Shown: positions 54,773-62,727 of the stretch, one piece after another
Position numbering within the stretch: the first letter of the stretch is position 1
How the letters are laid out: each line of letters opens with the position of its first letter
Assembly: GCA_051418055.1 (NCBI GenBank)
Contig: JBPRGH010000006.1
Coordinates: forward strand, 62,001-126,000
Source: JBPRGH01 sp051418055
GTDB taxonomy: Bacteria > Bacteroidota > Bacteroidia > Cytophagales > Cyclobacteriaceae
Direction of reading: 5' to 3'
Length of the DNA: 64,000 nt
Position numbers and translations under genes: made by a program
The notes under the pieces: generated by a model
Seen by the model: the letters and a program-made list of their open reading frames with translations, nothing else
Databases searched by the model: none
What the model was told of the DNA's origin: nothing

Positions 54773-54890
54773 GTAGACCAACAGAGGCATAGAAATTAGC
54801 CTCAACGGTAACAGGAGGTTGAGCGAGTAGTCTACATAATGGTAGTCACCCTCACCAACTCAAAGGCGAGCCATGCTCGCCTTTTGGTTT
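54773..54890 (+). ncRNA. candidate structured RNA or riboswitch ending in a terminator
   Basis: The segment folds as a closed junction: GTAGAC (54773-54778) pairs with GTCTAC (54830-54835); inside are GAGGC/GCCTC (54784-54788 with 54799-54803) and CTCAAC/GTTGAG (54801-54806 with 54818-54823), which overlap and so could alternate. A perfect 10-bp terminator stem follows (54862-54871 with 54875-54884). GCGAG at 54824-54828... is complementary to part of the right arm, so an antiterminator is possible. A TATTTTTA box lies just before (54763-54770). It precedes the PhzF gene. No known riboswitch core was recognised. Confidence 0.5.
54862..54890 (+). terminator. strong hairpin between the structured RNA and phzF-like gene
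   Basis: AAAGGCGAGC, loop CAT, GCTCGCCTTT gives a perfect 10-bp stem, followed by TTGGTTTT. It lies 32 bases before the preferred start of the next gene, so the transcript either ends here as a small RNA or is controlled here. Confidence 0.85.
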
Positions 54891-54921
54891 TATGGCCGTA
54901 CACAAGATTATTTCTTTTCCT

Positions 54922-55698
54922 ATGCCTTATCCATATCAATTAATCGCTGTTTTTATTGATCCCCAGTTAAATTTTAAAGGGAATATTTCTGCAGTGGTTG
55001 AAACAGAAGAACCCCTTAATGTCTCGTTGATGCAGGAGATTGCAGCGGATTTTAACCAACCGGCTACCACTTTTTTGTGGCCACAGGAAAATGGCTACGG
55101 CGTACGTTGGTTTGCTCCTGACGCCGAAATTGGATTATGTGGTCATGGTTCTCTTGCAGCATTTGCTTATCTTGATGAAAAAAATGAGAATATTCTTCAT
55201 TATAAAGAAGGTATTATAAAAGGCCAAAAAAATAATAACAACACCTATTCCATGCGCCTATCTCCTATTATTTCCTCCCCTGCCGGAAAACCTGATACAG
55301 CTATTATGAAAGGACTTAATAAAGAGGTAATTGAGTATCACTCGAATAACAACAAAAATATTGTGGTACTGGAGAATGAAGAGGCTGTGAAATCTCTAAA
55401 TCCGGACTTCTTAATCCTTAAAAATATGGAACCCTTTGGTATTATAGTAACTGCCAAAGGCAATACCGCTGATTTCGTCAGCAGGACACTGGTTCCCAAA
55501 GTGCAGCAGCTTGAAGACCATGCTACGGGGTCCTCACATGCCGCTCTTACACCTTTCTGGTCTTCACGCCTGAATAAGGATAAAATGACCGGATATCAGC
55601 TTAGTCCGAGAGGAGGTAAATTTGGTTGTGAGCTTATTAATAATGAAGTCATTTTATCCGGCCAGGCTAAAACTATTGCAAAAGGTACAATTTTATGA
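54922..55698 (+). CDS. PhzF-family isomerase
   Basis: 258 aa from ATG 54922 (MPYPYQLIAVFID), the usual start of the family; an ATG at 54892 would place the start against the terminator stem. The PhzF fold is a two-domain diaminopimelate-epimerase type. Seen are FKGNISAVV (family F-GNPaAV), WFAPDAEIGLCGHGSLAAFAYL with the GHATLA-like motif, and LEDHATGSSHAALTPFW (family GSAh..L). The conserved Glu of PhzF is not obvious. The substrate is unknown. The candidate RNA just upstream could regulate it. Confidence 0.88.
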   Translation: MPYPYQLIAVFIDPQLNFKGNISAVVETEEPLNVSLMQEIAADFNQPATTFLWPQENGYGVRWFAPDAEIGLCGHGSLAAFAYLDEKNENILHYKEGIIKGQKNNNNTYSMRLSPIISSPAGKPDTAIMKGLNKEVIEYHSNNNKNIVVLENEEAVKSLNPDFLILKNMEPFGIIVTAKGNTADFVSRTLVPKVQQLEDHATGSSHAALTPFWSSRLNKDKMTGYQLSPRGGKFGCELINNEVILSGQAKTIAKGTIL

Positions 55699-55792
55699 TT
55701 TAAATCATTTTTTTAGCCATTGTTAATCATCTGTGTTTGCTTTCTGTTAAGAAATCGATAATCTAATATTGTGCCCTGAATAAGCCGATACC

Positions 55793-57055
55793 ATGAATAA
55801 ATTTAATTCAGCAGAAGAAGCACTAGCTAAAGTAAAATCAGGTGACAACCTTTTTATACATACTGCCGCAGCAGCACCACAAGCCTTAATAAAAGGCCTG
55901 GTAAACCGCGCACCGGAATTAAAAGGAGTTAATATATACCAGCTTCATACAGAAGGTGATGCTCCTTATACAAATCCTGAGTATAAGGATAACTTTAATG
56001 TAAAGGCATTCTTCATTGGAAGCAATATTAGAAAAGCTATACAGGAAGGTCGCGGAAGTTATATTCCGGTATTTTTAAGTGAGGTCCCTTATCTTTTTCG
56101 GAAAAAGATCATACCCCTCGATGTGGCGCTAATTACTGTATCTCCTCCCGATAAACACGGTCTTTGTTCATTGGGAACATCAGTAGAGGCCACACTAGCG
56201 GCTACCCAGGAGGCTAAATTTGTTATTGCACAGGTAAACAAATATATGCCCCGGACCCATGGCGATGGAGTTATTTCTGTTAAAAATATTGATGCACTCA
56301 TTGAACATGATGAACCTATCCATGAAGGCCATCACCGGGAAATCACAGAAGTGGAAAATAGCATTGGTGAACATGTGGTAAGCCTGATAGAAGATGGGGC
56401 TACCTTACAAATGGGTATTGGTGCAATTCCTAATGCAGTGCTATCGAAATTAGGAAATCATAAAGATCTCGGCATACATACAGAAATGTTTTCTGATGGT
56501 GTATTACCTCTTGTAGAGAAAGGAGTGATCAATGGAATGAATAAAGCCAATAATCCTGGAATTATTATCGCCTCATTCCTTCTTGGAAGCCGCAAGCTAT
56601 ATGACTTTGTAGATGATAACCCGCTGGTTCAGATGCGCGATTGCTCTTATGTAAATGATACCGTTATTATCAGAAGGAATCCCAAGGTTACAGCTATAAA
56701 CAGTGCCATTGAGGTGGATGTTACAGGTCAGGTTTGTGCTGATTCTATTGGTAAAAGCATGTTTTCCGGTGTCGGAGGACAGATGGATTTTATAAGGGGC
56801 GCATCTTTATCTCCGGGAGGAAAACCTATAATCGCGCTGCCTTCAATAACTAAGCGTGGCGAATCACGGATTGTCCCTTACCTAAAAGAAGGTGCCGGAG
56901 TGGTAACAACACGTGCACATGCACATTATATTGTTACTGAATATGGTATAGCCAATCTTTATGGAAAATCAATTAAAGAAAGAAATAAGCTTTTAATAAA
57001 TATAGCGCACCCTGATCATCGCGAAAATCTTGAAAAAGCATGTTTCAGGTGTTGA
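55793..57055 (+). CDS. acetyl-CoA hydrolase/CoA-transferase family protein
   Basis: 420 aa, cytoplasmic. It is of the class I CoA-transferase type, such as 4-hydroxybutyrate or acetate CoA-transferases: FIHTAAAAPQALIKGL, VALITVSPPDKHGLCSLG, LQMGIGAIPNAVLSKLG, HTEMFSDGVLPLVEKG with the likely catalytic Glu, and IALPSITKRGESRIVP. It moves CoA between acetyl-CoA or a similar thioester and a carboxylate. The end (LEKACFRC) is a little shorter than usual, and downstream sequence in another frame resembles a GNAT domain, so the gene may have lost a fused C-terminal domain by frameshift. Confidence 0.9.
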   Translation: MNKFNSAEEALAKVKSGDNLFIHTAAAAPQALIKGLVNRAPELKGVNIYQLHTEGDAPYTNPEYKDNFNVKAFFIGSNIRKAIQEGRGSYIPVFLSEVPYLFRKKIIPLDVALITVSPPDKHGLCSLGTSVEATLAATQEAKFVIAQVNKYMPRTHGDGVISVKNIDALIEHDEPIHEGHHREITEVENSIGEHVVSLIEDGATLQMGIGAIPNAVLSKLGNHKDLGIHTEMFSDGVLPLVEKGVINGMNKANNPGIIIASFLLGSRKLYDFVDDNPLVQMRDCSYVNDTVIIRRNPKVTAINSAIEVDVTGQVCADSIGKSMFSGVGGQMDFIRGASLSPGGKPIIALPSITKRGESRIVPYLKEGAGVVTTRAHAHYIVTEYGIANLYGKSIKERNKLLINIAHPDHRENLEKACFRC

Positions 57056-57223
57056 TATTACAGTTGAAGTAACATGCTGGCGGTCTGTAATAATAAGACC
57101 ACGCAGCCCGACTAAACTAAAATTTATTACATTATTTGTTACAATCATCTGCCATTGGCTCCGCATTATTTATTCTAAAATAATGATACATTTGCTAACA
57201 TACCAGCAGCCGTTAATCCATTT
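57056..57223 (+). pseudogene. possible remains of a GNAT domain
   Basis: In a frame different from the CoA-transferase the sequence reads VIIRPRSPTKLKFITLF (compare the GNAT start xxIRPIxPTDExxLKxLF) and later HLLTYQQPLIHL (compare MPHKxLTYQQPLxH). Some relatives are bifunctional CoA-transferase/GNAT fusions. There is no continuous frame, so this would be a decayed fused domain. The match is from memory and short. Confidence 0.3.
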
Positions 57224-57445
57224 ATGGAGGACCATAAAACTATTCTGTTACAAATTGTACGAATGCGTATGCCTTTTGGAAAGCACAAAGGGAAATTACT
57301 GTGTGATATACCTGTAAATTACCTTGAATGGTTTCAAAGAAAAGGATTTCCCGATGGGAAGCTGGGAATGCTTTTAGCCACTGTTTATGAAATTAAGATC
57401 AATGGGCTTGAATATTTGCTTGATCCTTTAAAAAAGCAAAAGTAA
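57224..57445 (+). CDS. DUF3820 family protein
   Basis: 73 aa, a complete member of a small family. Its core is MPFGKHKGKLLCDIP, YLEWFQRKGFPDGKLGMLL and YEIKINGLEYLLDPL, almost the consensus from end to end. These proteins have been linked by fold to exonuclease-associated or DNA-binding contexts, but no function is shown. It has no signal peptide. It starts 168 bases after the CoA-transferase, over sequence that may be degraded. Confidence 0.88.
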   Translation: MEDHKTILLQIVRMRMPFGKHKGKLLCDIPVNYLEWFQRKGFPDGKLGMLLATVYEIKINGLEYLLDPLKKQK

Positions 57446-57515
57446 AATTAGATTTTAACCTTTCATAGTTTTTTATTAAATTGACTTTCAGACCACTAAC
57501 TGAAATCCAGAAACT

Positions 57516-58667
57516 ATGAAAACCATTAACCGCCGCGAGTGGCTGAAGTCAAGCGCATTATTATCTTCCTTATTATTAGCCAGCCCTGTTGCTTTTGCTA
57601 AAGAACAAATCCCTTCACCAAAAATAAATCCTTTTACCGGGCAATGGCTGAGAACTCCCTCCATGGAGGAAGTAAAAGCGAGGTTATCTTCAAATGAAAA
57701 TCCATTTGGTCCTTCAAAAAAAGCTATGGATGCTTTAAAGGCCGCATTACCTGATGCTAATCGATATGCTTTTAAGCAGGCAGAAGAGCTCGAAAAAATG
57801 ATAGCAGAATATCATGGAGTAGCCCCTGAGAGTGTAATACTTGGTGCAGGATCTTTGGAGCTCCTTACACTGATGGGGAATACCTTTGGTGCACGCGAAG
57901 GTGCTGTACTTACAGCATTCCCTACTTTCGAACCACTCATGCGGGTGATGATGCAACTGAATTGTGACTGGCAACAGGTTAATGTAAATGAAAAAGGAGA
58001 AACTGATTTTGATGCCATTGAAAAGGAAGCAAATAGCAAAACAAGATTGGTATATGTTGTAAATCCGAACAATCCTACGGGAACACAGTCCGATACAGCT
58101 AAACTAAAAGATTTCTGTAAGAGAATGACTGAACATGTACCTGTTTTTGTTGATGAAGCATATAATGAATACCTGGAAGATTATCAGGACCATACGGTAA
58201 TAAACCTGTTAAAAGAAGGCGTTCCGGTAACAGTGGCGAGAACTTTATCAAAGGCTCATGGATTTGCAGGATTGCGCGTTGGATATTTAGTCGGACCTGT
58301 ACCTATGATTGAAAGAATGAAAACCTATCGGCCCTGGGTAACAACTCTTAGCGGGCCCTCTATTGCTGCAGCCAAAGCTACCCTGACAGATGAAGATATA
58401 CTAAAAACTACCCGGGAAAAAAACGCTGAATCAAGATCTTATACTGTAGAAAATTTAAAAAGCATTGGATATTCACCTTTTGACAGCAAGACTAATTTTG
58501 TATTCTTTCCTTTGCAGATTACCGGCGAAGAATATATTAACAAAATGAGTGCTGAGGGTATTGAGGTAAGCGCCTGGGAATATAATGACAAAAGTTGGGG
58601 AAGAGTTAGTATTGGCACAAAAGATGAAATGAAAAGCTTCATTGAGGCTATGAAAAAAACAGGCTGA
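57516..58667 (+). CDS. exported class I/II aminotransferase, HisC-like
   Basis: 383 aa. The N-terminus has a Tat-type signal (NRREWLKSSALLSSLLLASPVAFA, residues 5-28 in part), so the PLP enzyme is folded before export. The fold is that of histidinol-phosphate aminotransferase: SSNENPFGPSKKAMDAL, VYVVNPNNPTGT, VFVDEAYNEY and RTLSKAHGFAGLRVGYLVG with the PLP lysine in SKAHG. It is unlikely to serve histidine synthesis in the periplasm; the substrate is unknown. It is monocistronic. Confidence 0.88.
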   Translation: MKTINRREWLKSSALLSSLLLASPVAFAKEQIPSPKINPFTGQWLRTPSMEEVKARLSSNENPFGPSKKAMDALKAALPDANRYAFKQAEELEKMIAEYHGVAPESVILGAGSLELLTLMGNTFGAREGAVLTAFPTFEPLMRVMMQLNCDWQQVNVNEKGETDFDAIEKEANSKTRLVYVVNPNNPTGTQSDTAKLKDFCKRMTEHVPVFVDEAYNEYLEDYQDHTVINLLKEGVPVTVARTLSKAHGFAGLRVGYLVGPVPMIERMKTYRPWVTTLSGPSIAAAKATLTDEDILKTTREKNAESRSYTVENLKSIGYSPFDSKTNFVFFPLQITGEEYINKMSAEGIEVSAWEYNDKSWGRVSIGTKDEMKSFIEAMKKTG

Positions 58668-58759
58668 GAGAAAACGCATATCTTACAAAAGCCAACTTAA
58701 TTAAACCTATCCTTAAACCATCTTGTTACTTTAAATTAAAAAAGTAATAAAACCCATTT

Positions 58760-59203
58760 ATGAATATTAGAAAAAAAGATCTATTGTATCTTTCATATGG
58801 AATATTAATTTTCCTTTTTATTGGCATCTATTGGTGGTCATTACCTTATAATGAGCTCAATATGGAAGATGCTTTTGTGCAATGGAGTATTTTTCTTGTA
58901 GTAGCATCATTTGTTTTTCGTTTTTTCTTTCAATTAAATACTCAAAAAACTATCTATAGCACAATTATTGGTATTGTAATGGTAATAATTGTCAGGTTTT
59001 TTCATGATTTCATAAAAGACACTTCTACTCACAACCTGGTCCTACTGGAGGTGATAATCGCGATACTAATTGGAGGCCTAAGCAGTATTTCAGGCGTCTT
59101 TTTAGCTAATCAGTTTGTCCGCAAGAATGAAGATAATAAAGATACCAGGAGTAAAGCCGAAATCGAAAACACTAAAAAACAAGAAAAAAACAAAGACACC
59201 TGA
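58760..59203 (+). CDS. small membrane protein of unknown function
   Basis: 147 aa with four probable membrane helices (about 10-27, 38-56, 68-86 and 97-117) and a charged cytoplasmic tail rich in Lys, Asp and Glu (NKDTRSKAEIENTKKQEKNKD). No family is recognised. It is followed after 48 bases by a 31-codon membrane peptide gene. Confidence 0.7.
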   Translation: MNIRKKDLLYLSYGILIFLFIGIYWWSLPYNELNMEDAFVQWSIFLVVASFVFRFFFQLNTQKTIYSTIIGIVMVIIVRFFHDFIKDTSTHNLVLLEVIIAILIGGLSSISGVFLANQFVRKNEDNKDTRSKAEIENTKKQEKNKDT

Positions 59204-59250
59204 AATTTCATTAGTACAAAATATATTGGACTTAAAAATAAATCAGAAAA

Positions 59251-59346
59251 ATGGGAAGGTGGATAAAAGTCATATTAGCTGTATTTATCATTTTAATTAT
59301 CGTAGTTATTTTTGCCGTATTAGGAACGCTGGATATCTTCTTTTAA
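59251..59346 (+). CDS. 31-aa single-pass membrane peptide
   Basis: ATG at 59251 to TAA at 59344-59346. The peptide starts MGRWIKV, then has one membrane helix (about 7-25, ILAVFIILIIVVIFAVLG in part) and ends LDIFF. Short membrane peptides of this kind are common in Bacteroidota genomes and are often missed. It lies after the four-helix membrane gene, and its stop directly abuts the end of the convergent amidotransferase gene. Without homologues it could be a chance frame, though the composition is typical of a real one. Confidence 0.45.
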   Translation: MGRWIKVILAVFIILIIVVIFAVLGTLDIFF

Positions 59347-60201
59347 TTAAACTGAAACCCGGCGAAGCTTAACAGAGAGGTCTTTATATACAAGCACCAT
59401 GTGATTATCAGGAATTAAACTCCAGTCTTCTACAATGCTTGTTAATTTTTCTGAGACTATCATTACCGAGCTCTGCCCTACTTCAGGAGGTTTCATATGG
59501 CATACCCCATCTTCGCACACGTACCTGCTACCTGCTGAATAATATAAAGTTAATGGTTTAACATTATGTGTAGCATAACGCAAACCTACCATTCTCTCCC
59601 CATCAGTAAATATCATATTTAAATAAGCCGGTTGCTCTATCCCGGCTTCTGTCATAAACTTCTTCAGTTGAAAAATCATTTCCTCAAAGGCATCAGCCAC
59701 ATCATCAGCATGTATACCTGGTCCTTTCTTATTTAAAATGTCCAGAAAGAAAGCGAATAAATGTTCAGAATCTGTTTGTCCCTTGATCCATAAATACATT
59801 TCATCAGATAGCTTGCTGCGGATTGCCCGCTTAACTTTTTCAAATTCCTCTACACCGCCATTGTGGGCCATTAAATATTTATTGTAATGAAAAGGGTGAC
59901 AATTATATTCCGTTACACCTCCCACACTGGCAGCACGTACATGTACAACTACACATTCAGATTGAATCTTAGGTGCGAGATAGCGGAGATTACGGTTGTT
60001 CCAGGCAGGATAGACAGACACAAACAAAGCAGGATCGGGAGAAATATCCCTAAAATACCAACCAACCCCAAATCCATCTCCGTTTAAAGGCTCTTCAAGC
60101 TCTCTGGCCTCAATACTTTGTTTAATCATAGAATTATCCGGCTCATATAGGAATTTATCTATTCTAACCGGTTCTCCGAGATAAGTGAGCAGACGACACA
60201 T
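59347..60201 (-). CDS. class II glutamine amidotransferase domain protein
   Basis: 284 aa, cytoplasmic. The N-terminal nucleophile is Cys2 in MCRLLTYLGEP. Further class II motifs: NGDGFGVGWYF, VVHVRAAS, YNCHPFHYNKYLMAHNGG and GQTDSEHLFAFFLDI. The protein has only the glutaminase domain, as in YafJ/EgtC-type members, so a separate acceptor enzyme or a hydrolytic role on gamma-glutamyl compounds is likely. It is monocistronic, with the ArsI-like gene divergent 130 bases away. Confidence 0.92.
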   Translation of the reverse strand: MCRLLTYLGEPVRIDKFLYEPDNSMIKQSIEARELEEPLNGDGFGVGWYFRDISPDPALFVSVYPAWNNRNLRYLAPKIQSECVVVHVRAASVGGVTEYNCHPFHYNKYLMAHNGGVEEFEKVKRAIRSKLSDEMYLWIKGQTDSEHLFAFFLDILNKKGPGIHADDVADAFEEMIFQLKKFMTEAGIEQPAYLNMIFTDGERMVGLRYATHNVKPLTLYYSAGSRYVCEDGVCHMKPPEVGQSSVMIVSEKLTSIVEDWSLIPDNHMVLVYKDLSVKLRRVSV

Positions 60202-60302
60202 AACTGTAAAATTTGCACAATGTACAAAGCCGCTCTGATATATTTTTATAACCTATATGAAATATTTTTCTAAAATCAGAACCTTATAATATAATCATCG
60301 TA

Positions 60303-60314
60303 ATATTGCAATAT
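60303..60314. promoter_or_regulatory. perfect palindrome before arsI
   Basis: ATATTGCAATAT is a perfect 12-base palindrome 17 bases before the arsI start. AT-rich dyads of this type are typical of ArsR-family repressors. No arsR gene is in the window; regulation by arsenicals is inferred from the genes it precedes. Confidence 0.4.
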
Positions 60315-60331
60315 AATAATTATAAAAAGTT

Positions 60332-60814
60332 ATGAAAAGATTTCACGTACATTTAAAAGTTAAGGACCTGCAAGAAAGTATTTCATTCTACACAGCATTA
60401 TTTAATATAGCCCCTGCAGTAGAAAAATCAGACTATGCAAAATGGATGCTTAATGAACCTGCCGTTAATTTTGCTCTTTCTTCAGGGCATTCCAAAGCAG
60501 GTATCGAACACCTTGGGCTTCAGGTTGATTCACCTGAAGAGTTAGAGGAAGTTTATAGTAATATGAAAAATGCAAAAGGAATGGTTTTTAAAGAAGGAGA
60601 TTCTACCTGCTGCTATTCAAAAAGTCAAAAATCATGGGTCACTGATCCGCAGGGAGTAGATTGGGAAGCTTTTCACACTTATGGAGAATCAACTTTATAT
60701 GGCGAGGGCAGAAACGCGCGCCCCTCACCGGAAGCTATGGAATCATGGACAGGTAATGATTCCAAAAATGCAGCTCTGCCGGAGTCAAAAACTGCTGAAG
60801 GATGTTGTAAATAG
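60332..60814 (+). CDS. arsI: ArsI/CadI-family vicinal-oxygen-chelate enzyme
   Basis: 160 aa, VOC fold. It matches ArsI C-As lyases: HVHLKVKDLQESISFYTALF at the start, HLGLQVDSPEEL with metal ligand His60, the vicinal pair Cys93-Cys94 in GDSTCCYSKSQKSWVTDPQG and Glu112 in WEAFHTYGES. The C-terminus ends EGCCK with a second Cys pair, as in many members. ArsI splits the C-As bond of methylarsenite. It is followed 28 bases later by an ArsO-like monooxygenase, which supports arsenical detoxification rather than cadmium resistance. Confidence 0.85.
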   Translation: MKRFHVHLKVKDLQESISFYTALFNIAPAVEKSDYAKWMLNEPAVNFALSSGHSKAGIEHLGLQVDSPEELEEVYSNMKNAKGMVFKEGDSTCCYSKSQKSWVTDPQGVDWEAFHTYGESTLYGEGRNARPSPEAMESWTGNDSKNAALPESKTAEGCCK

Positions 60815-60842
60815 TGTTATATTATAGAAAAGAAATCTAATT

Positions 60843-61895
60843 TTGAAGAAAAAGTATGATGTGATTATTATAGGCGGTGGCCAAAGCGGTTTAGCTGTCG
60901 CCTATTATTTGAGAAGGACAGGTTTATCCTACTGCATATTAGATAAAGAAACCACCTCCGGCGGATCCTGGCAGCATTACTGGGATTCACTCCGGCTGTT
61001 TTCACCTGCTAAATGGAGCTCTCTACCAGGTATAATGATGTCAGGTGGTGAAAATTATTATCCTACCAAAAAAGAGACTGTTGCTTATCTTCAATCATAT
61101 GAGCACAAATATAACTTTCCTATTATCCGACCTGTCGAAGTAAAAAGCATAAGTAAAAATGATAGCACATTTACTCTTGAAACCAGTAAAGGCTTTTTTG
61201 AATCCAAAGTTGTCGTTAGTGCAACCGGAAGTTTTAACAAACATTTTATTCCCGCGATAGATGGAATTAACAGCTTTAAAGGTAAAATCCTCCATTCCTC
61301 GGAGTACCGCTCACCAGAAAGATTTAAAAGTAAAACAGTTGCGATAATTGGAGAAGGTAATTCAGGAGCCCAAATCCTTTCAGAGGTTGCCACCGTTTCA
61401 AAAACATTATGGATCACCAGTAAAGAACCACAATTTCTCCCCGATCATGTAGATGGGCGCTATTTATTTGATGTGGCCACTCAATCTTATGAAGCAAAAA
61501 AAGCAGGAGAAAACTTCACCCCACCTTCCCTTGGGGATATTGTAATGGTTCCACCGGTAAAAAAAGCTCGGGAAGATGGGTATTTAAATAATTATTTACC
61601 AATAGCAAAAATAAAAGCAAATAGCATAGTCCTTACTAACGAAGAAGAGCATACGGCTGATATACTCCTTTTTTGTACAGGTTTTAATCCTGGGCTGGAT
61701 CACCTTAAAGGTTTGAATATAATTCACAATCATAGAATTAATACAGAAGGAACAAAGGCTAAAGAAACAGAGGGGCTTTGGCTGGTAGGTTATGGGAGTT
61801 GGACAGGCTTTGCTTCCGCCACTTTAATAGGTGTTGGACGAACAGCCAGACAAACTGTACAGGAGGTCGCAGCTTATTTAAAAGAAATTTTGTGA
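60843..61895 (+). CDS. arsO: ArsO-like flavin-containing monooxygenase
   Basis: 350 aa from TTG (60843), 28 bases after arsI; no upstream ATG fits. The FAD site is VIIIGGGQSGLAVAYYLRR (about 6-24), followed by GGSWQHYWDSLRLFSPAKWSSLPG (in two parts), and the NADPH site is VAIIGEGNSGAQIL (about 165-178). The C-terminal LLFCTGFNPGLDHL and WLVGYGSWTGFASATLIGV complete the fold. ArsO proteins are flavoprotein monooxygenases of ars operons that are thought to act on organic or inorganic arsenite. The pairing with arsI supports this call. Confidence 0.85.
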   Translation: MKKKYDVIIIGGGQSGLAVAYYLRRTGLSYCILDKETTSGGSWQHYWDSLRLFSPAKWSSLPGIMMSGGENYYPTKKETVAYLQSYEHKYNFPIIRPVEVKSISKNDSTFTLETSKGFFESKVVVSATGSFNKHFIPAIDGINSFKGKILHSSEYRSPERFKSKTVAIIGEGNSGAQILSEVATVSKTLWITSKEPQFLPDHVDGRYLFDVATQSYEAKKAGENFTPPSLGDIVMVPPVKKAREDGYLNNYLPIAKIKANSIVLTNEEEHTADILLFCTGFNPGLDHLKGLNIIHNHRINTEGTKAKETEGLWLVGYGSWTGFASATLIGVGRTARQTVQEVAAYLKEIL

Positions 61896-61957
61896 TCTTC
61901 ATGATCAATTAAAAATAGTTTAACATAAATAATATTTAATGTTAGAAGATTAATTGT

Positions 61958-61965
61958 TATTTTTG
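61958..61965 (+). promoter_or_regulatory. TAnnTTTG -7 element
   Basis: TATTTTTG matches the phylum -7 consensus and lies 20 bases before the start at 61985. No -33 TTTG at the right distance is seen. Confidence 0.4.
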
Positions 61966-61984
61966 TCCAAAATTATTCGCCTTC

Positions 61985-62218
61985 ATGAATATTTCAAGCA
62001 TACGCATATTAAAGCATATTAAACTGGAATTTGATAATTATACCACACACGTCTTCACGTTTGAAAAGCCGGTAGATCTACTAAATATATCCAAACATCC
62101 GGCTATATCAGTTTTAACAGATCAACAGGCCGCAAGCAATTATATGCTGTTGGAAAGTAACTGTCCGAAAACTGTAAGAGTTAAAATAGCAACTAATAAT
62201 AAAAACTCTACACTTTAA
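61985..62218 (+). CDS. small hypothetical protein
   Basis: 77 aa, no signal peptide or membrane segment. The sequence is of mixed charge with HTHVFTFEK-like beta stretches and no known motif. It has a good -7 promoter element and stands alone between arsO and the response regulator gene. I do not recognise a family. Confidence 0.55.
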   Translation: MNISSIRILKHIKLEFDNYTTHVFTFEKPVDLLNISKHPAISVLTDQQAASNYMLLESNCPKTVRVKIATNNKNSTL

Positions 62219-62338
62219 TTTTTTCTGCAGCAATTCCTTTAACCTTCTATTTGTAAGGTATTATTAGCTTATTCTTTAAATTTTTCTTTTATAAGATAAT
62301 TAATATTCTAGATTTATAATTACAGTTAACTTTTATTA

Positions 62339-62722
62339 ATGAATAAGAAGCCATCTATAGTAGTAGTAGAAGATGACAAGGATATCCTCGAGATCATTCA
62401 ACTAATATTGAATAACGATTATGATCTACATCTTTTTACTTCACCTCCTGATAATTTTATAGATATAATAACCACCCAAAGGCCTGAACTAATCATTTTT
62501 GACTGGCTAATTCCTAATGTAGTAATAGAAGATTTCCTTGAACCCATACGTAAAGCCAGCCCTGCTACCAAAATTTTAATTATTTCAGCACATAATAACA
62601 TGCCTCAGGCTTTTACCAATAAAAAAGTTGATGCTTTACTTCCAAAACCTTTTGGTGTTAAAAGGCTAAAAGCAGAAATAGAAAAGCTGGTTATCATGAA
62701 TACAACTTCAACTCTGAAGTAA
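62339..62722 (+). CDS. stand-alone response-regulator receiver protein
   Basis: 127 aa, one receiver domain without an output domain. The key residues are present: the acidic pair in VVVEDDKDIL, the phosphorylation Asp about residue 58 in LIIFDWLIP, the Ser/Thr of ILIISAH and the Lys of LLPKPFGV. It probably works by protein contact. A histidine kinase ends at 63536 on the opposite strand, 814 bases away, and could be its partner, though another gene lies between. Confidence 0.9.
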   Translation: MNKKPSIVVVEDDKDILEIIQLILNNDYDLHLFTSPPDNFIDIITTQRPELIIFDWLIPNVVIEDFLEPIRKASPATKILIISAHNNMPQAFTNKKVDALLPKPFGVKRLKAEIEKLVIMNTTSTLK

Positions 62723-62727
62723 TCTTA

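Noticed and set aside
54773..54890. SRP RNA, 6S RNA or a known riboswitch
   Set aside because: The SRP tetraloop region and the conserved cores of common riboswitches are absent.
54892..54921. ATG at 54892 as the PhzF start
   Set aside because: It lies against the terminator hairpin and adds ten residues not found before the family-typical start.
57030..57317. A 95-residue plus-strand frame as a gene
   Set aside because: It starts inside the CoA-transferase and ends inside DUF3820; the only meaningful parts are short GNAT-like matches, better seen as remains.
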